Shown: piece by piece, positions 1-5,654 of the stretch | Layout of the letters: each line of letters opens with the position of its first letter | Numbering within the stretch: the first letter of the stretch is position 1 | From: Gemmatimonadota bacterium | Lineage (GTDB): Bacteria; Gemmatimonadota; Gemmatimonadetes; Longimicrobiales; Gaopeijiaceae | Length of the DNA: 5,654 bases | Reading direction: 5' to 3' | Assembly: GCA_024638395.1 (NCBI GenBank) | Contig: JAHEKK010000249.1 | Span: 1-5,654 of the forward strand | The notes under the pieces: model-generated | Databases searched by the model: none | Told to the model about the DNA's origin: nothing | Seen by the model: only the letters and a program-made list of their open reading frames with translations | Translations under genes and position numbers: made by a program

Positions 1-999
1 GATCTCGATTCGCTGCGTCGCCTCGACGATCCCGTTGGCCACGTCGTCGCAACGGGTGATCCCGCCAAAGATGTTGAAGAGGATGACTTTGACGTTGGGG
101 TCGGAGGTGATGATCTCGAGGGCGGCGACCACCTTGTCCGGATTCGAGGAGCCCCCGATGTCCAGGAAGTTCGCGGGCTCCCCGCCGTAGTACTTCACCA
201 GATCCATGGTGGCCATGGCCAGGCCGGCGCCGTTCACGCAACAGCCCACCGAGCCGTCCAGCTTGACGAAGGACAACCCTGCCTCTCGAGCCCTGGTCTC
301 CGCCCAGGGTTCAGCGCCCGTGTCTCGCATTTCTTCCAGTTCCGGGTGCCGGAAGAGCTCGTTGTCATCGATGCTGACCTTTGCGTCGATCGCCTTCACC
401 TTGCCGTCGGGGGTCGTGATCAGCGGATTGATCTCCGCAAGTGACGCCCCGTTGGCCGTGAAGGCATCGTAGAGCTGTGTCATGATTCGACTGGCCTGCT
501 TCACCAGCCCCTTCTCCTCATAGAGCGCCGTCGCCAGACGGTATGCCTGATGGGGCAGAAGGCCGTATCGGGGGTCGACTCTGAGCTTGAGGATGGCGTC
601 GGGGTTGGTCCGGGCGACCTCCTCGATGTCCACGCCTCCCTCCGCCGAGACCATGAACATCGGACACTGGTGTTCTCGATCCACCAGGACTCCCACGTAG
701 GCTTCGGTGTCGATGTCCTCGGCGTGAGTCACGAGAACCTTCTCCACCGTGAGGCTCCGGATCTCCATCCCGAGAATATTCGACGCGTGCTCGCCCGCTT
801 CTTCTGGCGATCTGGCGAGCTTGACGCCTCCCGCTTTCCCCCGCCCTCCGCTGTGCACCTGGGCCTTCACGACCACGTTGCCGCCGTAGGACGCGGCGAT
901 GGAGCTGGCTTCCTCCGGTGTCCTTGCCACTTCGCCCGGGGGGACAGGGATGCCGGATCCCCTGAACAATTCCTTTGCCTGATACTCGTGTAGATCCAT
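1..999 (-). CDS. sucC: Succinyl-CoA synthetase (ADP-forming) beta subunit, 3' end missing
   Basis: This is the nucleotide-binding beta subunit of succinate-CoA ligase, the TCA-cycle enzyme that couples succinyl-CoA cleavage to ATP or GTP formation in the cytoplasm, paired with SucD. I translated it by hand from 999: 333 codons stay open to the left edge, so about 50 residues of a usual ~390 are missing. The start is fixed by the family N-terminus MDLHEYQAKELF. The ATP-grasp part shows VVVKAQ (K45) and GRGKAGG (52-58), then SAEGGVDIEE (118-127). Likely metal ligands are N191 (EINPL) and D205 (DAK). The ligase part shows CVNGAGLAMATMD (254-266), FLDIGGSSNP, NIFGGITRCD and the substrate-loop GIV (323-325). 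No key residue is missing. Upstream there is only a poor GGAAAG ribosome site, 13 bases from the ATG. sucD, which carries the phosphohistidine, probably follows outside the window (inference). The nucleotide preference cannot be read with certainty. Confidence 0.97.
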   Translation of the reverse strand, partial: MDLHEYQAKELFRGSGIPVPPGEVARTPEEASSIAASYGGNVVVKAQVHSGGRGKAGGVKLARSPEEAGEHASNILGMEIRSLTVEKVLVTHAEDIDTEAYVGVLVDREHQCPMFMVSAEGGVDIEEVARTNPDAILKLRVDPRYGLLPHQAYRLATALYEEKGLVKQASRIMTQLYDAFTANGASLAEINPLITTPDGKVKAIDAKVSIDDNELFRHPELEEMRDTGAEPWAETRAREAGLSFVKLDGSVGCCVNGAGLAMATMDLVKYYGGEPANFLDIGGSSNPDKVVAALEIITSDPNVKVILFNIFGGITRCDDVANGIVEATQRIEI

Positions 1000-1044
1000 G
1001 GGCTGTGCGGGTCTTTCCGTCTTCGGGATGTGTGTTCGCGGGGG

Positions 1045-1057
1045 GAGCCAGGGGCTC
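1045..1057 (-). other. Small hairpin in UPF0182-sucC spacer
   Basis: The 81-base spacer (1000-1080) between the UPF0182 stop codon and the sucC start contains a perfect 5-bp inverted repeat, GAGCC/GGCTC, with a 3-base loop. No T-run follows on the minus strand, so it is not a standard intrinsic terminator. I see no convincing minus-strand promoter hexamers in this spacer. Whether sucC is transcribed from the upstream gene or from its own promoter is therefore open. Confidence 0.3.
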
Positions 1058-1080
1058 AGTTTGACATGTGCGCCTTGTTT

Positions 1081-3852
1081 TTACCAGTCGGGATTGCCCG
1101 GAGGCGATAGCGGCGGCTCAGCGCTGGTGTTGAGGCCTTCCAGGACGGCGCGCAGGCGCTCCAAGGCCGCCCCGAAGCCTGCCCAGTCCCCCTCCCGAAG
1201 GGCCTCTTCGGCCGCATTCAGGAGTTCGAGGGCGTCTTCTGACACGACCAGCTCGCCCGCCCCACCTCCCTCAGGGGGAGCCAGTGCCGCAGAACGGCCT
1301 CCGCTGAGAGCGGCCAGGGCCCCGGCCAGGGTCTCCTCCATGGCCACGCGGGTTCCGTCGGAGACGACGAATCTCCGCAGCTCGGGGATGGCGTCTTCTT
1401 CGGCGGCGAGGAAGACGGGCTCCATGTAGAGAATGCGCTCACCCACGGGGATGAGATGGAGGTGGCCCGTCCAGACCTGACTCCCCCCCTGGCGCCACAG
1501 GGAGAACTGCTGGGAGATGATGGGATCCTGCTCGATCAGCGCCTCGACCTGTCTGGGTCCCGGCACGCCGTCTTCAATTCGGTACTCGAACAGGCGCAAT
1601 TGACCGTACATGCCGGGATCGCTCCGTGCGATGAGCGTCGCCGTCAGATTCTGCAGCCCCACGGGGACGAAGACCGTGGAGAGAAGGAACTCCGGCTCCT
1701 CTGAGCCGGGCAGGCGGTACCACGCGTACTCGGGCCTGTATTCCACCGAGGACGTCCCCCGCCCCGTCTCCTGGGGTGTCGTCCAGACGTCCTCCTGCCC
1801 GTGGAACTGGGCCGGGGTCTCCTGATGGTACGTCTGGAGCACGTTGGCCTGGACCGTGAGAAGGCTCTTGGGATAGCGGAGGTGGTTGCGAAGATCCTCG
1901 TCCAGGGATTCAAGGGGCTGGAAGACGCCCGGGAAGACTTGGGCGTAGGCAGCGAGAACCGGGTCTTCATCGTCCACGACGTAGAAGCCGACGGCGCCGG
2001 TAACCGCATCGACGGTCACCTTCACGCTGGCCCTCAGATAGTTGACCTCTCGCCGGAACGACACGGTGAAGCGCGAGCTCAGCGGGTAGTGTGCCGACGT
2101 CGTGAAGCCGTCCAGGATCCAAACCACGCGGCCCTCGTGGATGGTGGCCTGGGGACCCTCGAGGAAGGTCAGGAACGGGGCGATCCGCCGAACACGGCTC
2201 TCGATCCCCCGGTAGATGACGAATTGACTGCCTGGGCCGATCTCCGAGGAGAAGAAGAGGTTGGGATCTTGAAAGCCCCATGCGAGAAGGAGGCGCAGAG
2301 CCCGTGAGCCGAGGGAAATCCCCCGGGGCACATCAACCCCCGCCTCACCCGGGGACCCGTCGGGGGCCAGGAACTGGTCGGGACCCGGTGTCACCACGGC
2401 GTATTGCTGATCCGCCACGCCGAAGAATACCCCCGGGTGGCTGAGGGAGATCTCCTCAGGTGCCGATTCGGCTCCGGTGGCCTCGGGGGGGATGGAGGCG
2501 AGGAACATCTCGGGACGGCCCTCGGACGTGGCCTGAGTGGCCGATGCCATTACCGCCCCGACCCCCTGCACGAAGCGCTCCCTCAGGTGGAGGTTCTGCC
2601 AGTTCGGGTTCTCGATGCCCCGGGGATCCAGTTCGCGGACTGAAACAGCCACCGGGCTCACGCCGGAAGGGCCCTCGTATCGGTCAATGGTGACGCTGGA
2701 GAAACGGTAGTACCGGAATCTGGCCTCCAGGCTCTGGAACGTCGCCAGCAGGGCGTCCTGGTTCCACGTGGGGACACCGGCCAGTTGATCCGAAGCCCGT
2801 TCCCAGTCCACGGCGGCCTCCACCTGATAGGGAAAGGGGGCCCGCTCGAGCCCATCCAGTCCGAAGCCCCGGCGGGTGGCTTCCAGATTCCACGCGATGA
2901 AAGGGCTTTCCCGATCGAGCTCGTTGGGGTCCACCTCGAATCTCTGGATCAGCGATGGGAAGACCTGCCCCAGAACGATTCCGCCGGCGACAACGATCCC
3001 CAGGGCGGCCATCGCCGGGCCCACGCGGCCGCGCCGGCCGGACCACAACACGGTCCCCGCCGCGACTACACACCCCAGGGACAGTCCGGCGAGGCCGGGA
3101 AGGCGCGCGTGCTCATCGACGTACCCGAAGATTCCGCTGACCCTGGAGGATCCGTCGATGAGAAGGCCGTATCGCGTGAGCCAGAACTGAACGGCCAGCA
3201 CCCCGAGGAAGGCCGCGAGTACCGTCGCGAGGTGCCTCAGGGCGCCGGGGTCGGTAGAGAGGCGGCCTCTCTGGACCGCTACGGCACCCGTGGTGGCGTA
3301 CCCCACCATGCACATGAAGAACAGAAGGAAGACCAGCACCAGTGCGAAGGCGGTCAGGGCCTCCGCAAGGGGCAGGAGGAAGTTGTAGAAGCTGAGATCA
3401 TGCCCCAGGACCGGATCAGTCGCTCCCCAGGAGCCTGCTCTCAGATACAGGAGGGCCCTAAGCCCTATTCCGTTGGGGGCGGAGAAGCCGAACCAGAGTC
3501 CGAGCAGAGCTGCGACGCCGGTCGTGATCCAGGTGACGTACCGAGGCGGAATCTGCTCGACGAACTCGAGATTCCCGAATTTGCGACGGATCCGGAGCCT
3601 TCCCAGGCTCGCCGCCACCCCCCTCAGGTTGGCGAACACCAGAACGCCCGCGACCGAGCCCATGATCAGGACGGCAACGGTCCGCAGCCAGAACAGCTTC
3701 CAGAAGACTGCGCTGAACCCGACGGAGCGGAACCACAACACTTCTGCAATGGCCCCGGCCAGAACCCGGCCTCCAGCCAGGATAAAGGCGAGGAGAATCC
3801 CCACCACCAGGAGGACCCGGCCTACGGGCCGCGGGCGGGGAGCCTCAGACAT
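1081..3852 (-). CDS. UPF0182 family membrane protein, function unknown
   Basis: This 923-residue protein matches the UPF0182 family (COG1615, Pfam PF03699), whose function is unknown; the length is typical. Seven hydrophobic segments lie at about 12-35, 54-76, 108-127, 157-186, 206-225, 253-270 and 281-300. Arg-rich loops at 84-91, 195-206 and 272-276 fit the positive-inside rule with a cytoplasmic N-terminus. That puts the remaining ~620 residues outside the membrane. Family-like stretches include WNLEATRRGFGLD (321-333), RRIAPFLTF (555-563), WILDGFTTSAHYP (578-590), NYLRASVKVTVDAVTG (604-619), HLRYPKSLL (657-665), GQEDVW (685-690), EFLLSTVFVP (721-730) and LYMEPVFL (808-815). The acidic, Ala/Leu-rich tail (868-905) is the usual C-terminal helix. 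The central region has lost some expected motif residues (see findings). The ATG lies inside the end of the mutase gene, with AAGGGG 3 bases upstream, so translational coupling is likely. No enzymatic motif is recognised. Confidence 0.95.
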   Translation of the reverse strand: MSEAPRPRPVGRVLLVVGILLAFILAGGRVLAGAIAEVLWFRSVGFSAVFWKLFWLRTVAVLIMGSVAGVLVFANLRGVAASLGRLRIRRKFGNLEFVEQIPPRYVTWITTGVAALLGLWFGFSAPNGIGLRALLYLRAGSWGATDPVLGHDLSFYNFLLPLAEALTAFALVLVFLLFFMCMVGYATTGAVAVQRGRLSTDPGALRHLATVLAAFLGVLAVQFWLTRYGLLIDGSSRVSGIFGYVDEHARLPGLAGLSLGCVVAAGTVLWSGRRGRVGPAMAALGIVVAGGIVLGQVFPSLIQRFEVDPNELDRESPFIAWNLEATRRGFGLDGLERAPFPYQVEAAVDWERASDQLAGVPTWNQDALLATFQSLEARFRYYRFSSVTIDRYEGPSGVSPVAVSVRELDPRGIENPNWQNLHLRERFVQGVGAVMASATQATSEGRPEMFLASIPPEATGAESAPEEISLSHPGVFFGVADQQYAVVTPGPDQFLAPDGSPGEAGVDVPRGISLGSRALRLLLAWGFQDPNLFFSSEIGPGSQFVIYRGIESRVRRIAPFLTFLEGPQATIHEGRVVWILDGFTTSAHYPLSSRFTVSFRREVNYLRASVKVTVDAVTGAVGFYVVDDEDPVLAAYAQVFPGVFQPLESLDEDLRNHLRYPKSLLTVQANVLQTYHQETPAQFHGQEDVWTTPQETGRGTSSVEYRPEYAWYRLPGSEEPEFLLSTVFVPVGLQNLTATLIARSDPGMYGQLRLFEYRIEDGVPGPRQVEALIEQDPIISQQFSLWRQGGSQVWTGHLHLIPVGERILYMEPVFLAAEEDAIPELRRFVVSDGTRVAMEETLAGALAALSGGRSAALAPPEGGGAGELVVSEDALELLNAAEEALREGDWAGFGAALERLRAVLEGLNTSAEPPLSPPGNPDW

Positions 3853-3861
3853 CGACCCCTT
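3845..3861 (-). promoter_or_regulatory. Stop/start overlap with ribosome site, mutase to UPF0182
   Basis: Read on the minus strand, AAGGGG (3861-3856) lies 3 bases before the UPF0182 ATG (3852-3850). The 8-base string ATGTCTGA (3852-3845) contains both that ATG and the TGA stop of the mutase gene in another frame. This arrangement usually means the downstream gene is translated by ribosomes terminating on the upstream one. It also makes a separate promoter immediately before the UPF0182 gene unnecessary. Confidence 0.75.
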
Positions 3862-5218
3862 GGGTGCGGAGCCAGGATTCCATCGTATCCCGGATCTCGT
3901 TCAGTCGGGATTCGGTCTTGGCCTCGAAGCGCGCCACGATGACCGGCTGTGTGTTGGAAGCGCGGAGCAGACCCCACCCGTCGCCGAAGAGTACGCGGGC
4001 TCCGTCCACGTCGATGACGTCGTACTCCTGCTTGAAGTGTGCTTGAGCACGCCGAATGAGGTCGAACTTCGTTTCCTCGGAGACTCCGATTCGCAACTCG
4101 GGCGTCGACACGAACCGGGGAAGCTCCGCGACCATCTGAGCGAGCGATTGATCGGAGCGGGCGATCATGTCGATGAGCCGACACGCGTCGTACAGGGCGT
4201 CATCGAACCCCAGATACTCGTCGGCGAAACAGATATGGCCCGAGAGCTCACCGGCCAACGGGGCGCCGATCTCCTTCATCTTCTCCTTGATGAGAGAGTG
4301 ACCGGTCTTCCACATGACGGCCTTGCCCCCCGCCTTCTCGAACTCCTCGGGGAGGACCTGAGAGCACTTCACGTCGAACACCAGGGATTGGCCGGGTCCC
4401 TTCCGCTTGAGGACGTCGAGGCCGAAGAGGAGGAGCAGGACATCACCGCGGATGATGTTGCCTTCGCCGTCCACGGCCCCCAGACGGTCGGCGTCTCCGT
4501 CGAAACCGATACCCACTTCCGCCCCGGTGTCGCGTACCGTGTCGATGAGATCCACCACGTACTCGTCCACCGTCGGATCGGGATGGTGATTGGGGAACGT
4601 ACCGTCGGACTCGCAGTAGAGGGGCACCACCTCGACGCCCAGCGCCTCCAGGAGTTCCACGGCGACGACGGCACCCGTTCCGTTGCCGCAGTCCACGACG
4701 GCCTTGACCCGTCGAGGGAGGTCGAACCGGCCGACGATATCCTCCACATAGGGAGGGAGGAGGTTAAGGGTTTCGAGCCCCCCCTCTGACGCTCCGGCAA
4801 CGTAGTCGTCTTCGGCGATGCGGTCCCGCAGCGCGAGGATGGCATCACCGTACAGGGGGGCCCTGCCCATGGTCATCTTGATCCCGTTGTACTCCGCGGG
4901 ATTGTGAGAGCCCGTGATCTGGATACAACCATCGGCCCCGAGCTCGAACTCGCTCCAGTAGGTGACGGGCGTGGGTACGGTGCCGATGTGGCTCACCCTG
5001 CATCCGGTGCTTCGGAGACCCCGTATCAAGCTACCGGCCAGGGAGGGCGAAGAAGGACGGTTGTCCTGGCCGACTGATACGTGAGCCCCGGAGCCGTACC
5101 GCTCCACGAGCGCCGACCCGTAGGCCCGGCCCACCCGCTCCGCGATCGACTCATCCAGATCCTCGCCGACGATGCCGCGGATGTCGTATTGGCGGAAGAT
5201 GTGGCTGTGGAGTTCCAT
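3845..5218 (-). CDS. algC: Phosphomannomutase/phosphoglucomutase (AlgC type)
   Basis: This is a cytoplasmic alpha-D-phosphohexomutase interconverting mannose-6-P/mannose-1-P and glucose-6-P/glucose-1-P. It supplies GDP-mannose and NDP-glucose pathways for polysaccharide, LPS or other glycans. The 457 residues compare with 463 in Pseudomonas AlgC, and the sequence is similar throughout. Domain 1 begins HIFRQYDIRG and carries the phosphoserine loop TGSHNP with catalytic S104. Domain 2 has the metal loop DGDADR (D240, D242, D244; R245). Domain 3 has the sugar-selecting GELSGH (323-328). Domain 4 has the phosphate-binding RASNTQP (419-425). All catalytic elements are intact. I chose the ATG at 5218 because the family N-terminus starts there and tandem GGAG ribosome sites precede it. 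The frame is open 33 codons further (to 5317), but that Pro/Arg-rich extension does not resemble the family. The symbol marks the closest type known to me and does not imply alginate synthesis. The gene is first of a coupled pair with the UPF0182 gene. Confidence 0.95.
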   Translation of the reverse strand: MELHSHIFRQYDIRGIVGEDLDESIAERVGRAYGSALVERYGSGAHVSVGQDNRPSSPSLAGSLIRGLRSTGCRVSHIGTVPTPVTYWSEFELGADGCIQITGSHNPAEYNGIKMTMGRAPLYGDAILALRDRIAEDDYVAGASEGGLETLNLLPPYVEDIVGRFDLPRRVKAVVDCGNGTGAVVAVELLEALGVEVVPLYCESDGTFPNHHPDPTVDEYVVDLIDTVRDTGAEVGIGFDGDADRLGAVDGEGNIIRGDVLLLLFGLDVLKRKGPGQSLVFDVKCSQVLPEEFEKAGGKAVMWKTGHSLIKEKMKEIGAPLAGELSGHICFADEYLGFDDALYDACRLIDMIARSDQSLAQMVAELPRFVSTPELRIGVSEETKFDLIRRAQAHFKQEYDVIDVDGARVLFGDGWGLLRASNTQPVIVARFEAKTESRLNEIRDTMESWLRTQGVDV

Positions 5219-5232
5219 GTCTCTCCGTCTCC
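5219..5232 (-). promoter_or_regulatory. Tandem ribosome binding sites deciding the mutase start
   Basis: On the minus strand GGAGA (5232-5228) lies 9 bases before the ATG at 5218, and a second GGAG (5226-5223) lies 4 bases before it. The first has near-ideal Shine-Dalgarno spacing. This supports starting at MELHSHIF rather than at the upstream in-frame ATG at 5317. Confidence 0.75.
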
Positions 5233-5235
5233 AGG

Positions 5236-5253
5236 GGGGCCCCGGCGGGCCCC
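5236..5253 (-). other. GC-only hairpin immediately upstream of the mutase ribosome site
   Basis: GGGGCC (5236-5241) and GGCCCC (5248-5253) form a perfect 6-bp, all-GC inverted repeat with a 6-base loop. On the minus-strand transcript it ends 3 bases before the first GGAGA. It could stabilise the leader or influence ribosome access. No regulator is identified, and GC-rich DNA yields such repeats by chance. Confidence 0.4.
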
Positions 5254-5283
5254 GATGATCAAAGGGTGTCCAGTGGACTCTAA

Positions 5284-5304
5284 CGGCCGACCGCTCGGTG
5301 GCCG
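5284..5304 (-). other. Bulged hairpin in the mutase leader
   Basis: CGGCC (5284-5288) pairs with GGCCG (5300-5304), and inside it ACC (5290-5292) pairs with GGT (5297-5299). G5289 is bulged and a 4-base loop remains. The overlapping CTCGG/CCGAG repeat at 5294-5306 is mutually exclusive with it. A further short repeat, CGCCG/CGGCG, lies at 5320-5331. The two alternative folds are seen directly in the sequence; any function is unknown. Confidence 0.3.
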
Positions 5305-5372
5305 AGGGTTGCCGCATCCCGCCGTTCGGCGTGGCGTCCCGTCATCGCTGCGGTTTTACCCAGTGCCCACTC

Positions 5373-5414
5373 CCGACCGGTCCCGCCGTCCCTCTCGGCG
5401 TAGGACCGGTACGG
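5373..5414 (-). other. Long hairpin in the nuoN-mutase spacer (possible 3' end or RNA element)
   Basis: The main stem is ACCGGTCC (5376-5383) with GGACCGGT (5403-5410). It continues inward as CGCCG (5384-5388) with CGGCG (5396-5400), leaving a 2-base bulge (5401-5402) and a 7-base loop. It continues outward by 3 bp (5373-5375 with 5412-5414) past bulged A5411. That gives 16 base pairs within 42 bases, far stronger than the other repeats here. It begins 55 bases after the nuoN stop codon. No T-run follows on either strand, so a classical Rho-independent terminator is not supported. A transcript-stabilising 3' structure, a U-tract-independent terminator, or a leader element of the mutase mRNA are possible readings. 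Confidence 0.6.
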
Positions 5415-5444
5415 CTGTCCAGCCCACGCCGTGTGACAATGTGT

Positions 5445-5457
5445 CCGCCCTTGGCGG
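5445..5457 (-). other. Short hairpin just after nuoN
   Basis: CCGCC (5445-5449) and GGCGG (5453-5457) form a 5-bp stem with a 3-base loop, 12 bases past the nuoN stop codon. No T-run follows. A competing pairing exists between CGCCC (5446-5450) and GGGCG (5465-5469), which abuts the stop codon. It may contribute to 3'-end protection of the nuo transcript, but the evidence is only the repeat itself. Confidence 0.3.
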
Positions 5458-5469
5458 GGGGAACGGGCG

Positions 5470-5654
5470 TCAGGGGAGCGCCGCCGACTCGACCACCATC
5501 TGGCGCAGGCCCTCGACTGACGCGGAGGCCAGGTCCAGCGTAGCTCCCGGGAACACGCCGGTCAGAAGAATCAGCCCAACGGCGGCAATGAGCGCAACCC
5601 TGAGAGACAGGGGTGTGAAGATCTCCATTTCACTCCCCTCGGGGGCCTCCCGCA
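5470..5654 (-). CDS. nuoN: NADH-quinone oxidoreductase subunit N, C-terminal end only
   Basis: This partial gene enters from the right edge: two bases of a codon, 60 full codons, then TGA at 5472-5470. The visible protein starts REAPEGSE, a charged loop like the (Y)LREP stretch before the last helix of NuoN. One hydrophobic segment follows (SLRVALIAAVGLILLTGVF), then PGATLDLASASVEGL and a short tail. The G-x-F-P-G motif after the helix, followed by a Leu/Ala helix, is typical of the C-terminus of the antiporter-like complex I subunits. NuoN fits better than NuoM or NuoL because of the preceding loop and because the gene ends the cluster. The protein would sit in the cytoplasmic membrane as part of the proton-pumping arm. 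The gene is probably last in a nuo operon to the right (inference). Confidence is limited by the short fragment, with no conserved catalytic Lys or Glu in view. Confidence 0.75.
   Translation of the reverse strand, partial: REAPEGSEMEIFTPLSLRVALIAAVGLILLTGVFPGATLDLASASVEGLRQMVVESAALP

Noticed and set aside
550..993. 147-codon plus-strand open frame at the left end
   Set aside because: It is the antisense shadow of sucC, whose reverse-strand translation carries all the ATP-grasp and ligase motifs.
1061..1083. TTGACA-like -35 hexamer on the plus strand (1061-1066)
   Set aside because: It faces into the 3' end of the convergent-side UPF0182 gene, has no good -10 at the right spacing and no plus-strand gene follows.
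2785..3942. 385-codon open frame on the plus strand, opposite the UPF0182 gene
   Set aside because: It is antisense to the membrane-segment coding region. Its Gln/Glu/Pro/Gly-rich low-complexity translation is typical of a shadow frame.
3473..4789. 438-codon open frame on the plus strand, opposite the mutase and the start of the UPF0182 gene
   Set aside because: It lies antisense to two genes with clear family matches, resembles no known family and is a by-product of GC-rich codon usage.
5275..5310. Possible minus-strand promoter with TAGAGT as -10 before the mutase
   Set aside because: The hexamer 17 bases upstream matches the -35 consensus at only about three of six positions, and the region is filled with inverted repeats. 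The evidence is insufficient.
5219..5317. 33-codon N-terminal extension of the mutase frame
   Set aside because: The Pro/Arg-rich stretch is unlike any family member. The ATG at 5218 has tandem Shine-Dalgarno sites, and the family N-terminus starts there.
5431..5445. Rex-like TGTGA / GACA-TGTC repeat after nuoN
   Set aside because: The half-sites do not fit the TTGTGA-N6-TCACAA pattern, and the position downstream of nuoN is not that of an operator for nuo.
5298..5543. 81-codon plus-strand open frame over the nuoN-mutase spacer
   Set aside because: It crosses the nuoN coding end antisense, has Pro/Arg/Gly-biased composition and no recognisable domain.

Overview
The window comes from a high-GC bacterial chromosome. 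All four recognisable genes lie on the minus strand, so transcription runs from high to low coordinates: the 3' end of nuoN, an AlgC-type phosphomannomutase/phosphoglucomutase, a UPF0182 membrane protein, then sucC running off the left edge. The content is core metabolism plus one conserved protein of unknown function. I see no mobile element, CRISPR array, tRNA, rRNA or phage gene. The SucC sequence (GGSSNP in the ligase domain) and a nuo / PMM-PGM / UPF0182 / sucC set would suit a Gemmatimonadota-like or other GC-rich Gram-negative-type bacterium, but this is a weak inference from remembered family patterns.

Region by region: 5470-5654 holds the last 60 residues of a NuoN-like complex I subunit, entering from the right edge. 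5219-5469 is a 251-base non-coding gap rich in inverted repeats, including one long hairpin (5373-5414) and a GC-only hairpin just upstream of the next ribosome binding site. 3845-5218 is the complete mutase (457 aa). Its stop codon overlaps by 8 bases the start of the UPF0182 gene (1081-3852, 923 aa), which has seven predicted membrane segments and a large extracytoplasmic C-terminal part. An 81-base spacer with a weak hairpin separates it from sucC (start at 999; 333 codons visible, C-terminus missing).

How the genes may work together: the mutase makes mannose-1-P and glucose-1-P for envelope glycans, and the UPF0182 protein appears to be translationally coupled to it. This suggests, without proving, a link between the uncharacterised membrane protein and the cell surface. 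nuoN and sucC belong to respiration and the TCA cycle. They look like the end of one transcription unit and the probable start of another, most likely continuing to sucD outside the window.

I did not find a clear novel system. The points most worth a second look are the mutase/UPF0182 coupling, the divergent family motifs in the UPF0182 protein, and the structured nuoN-mutase spacer.
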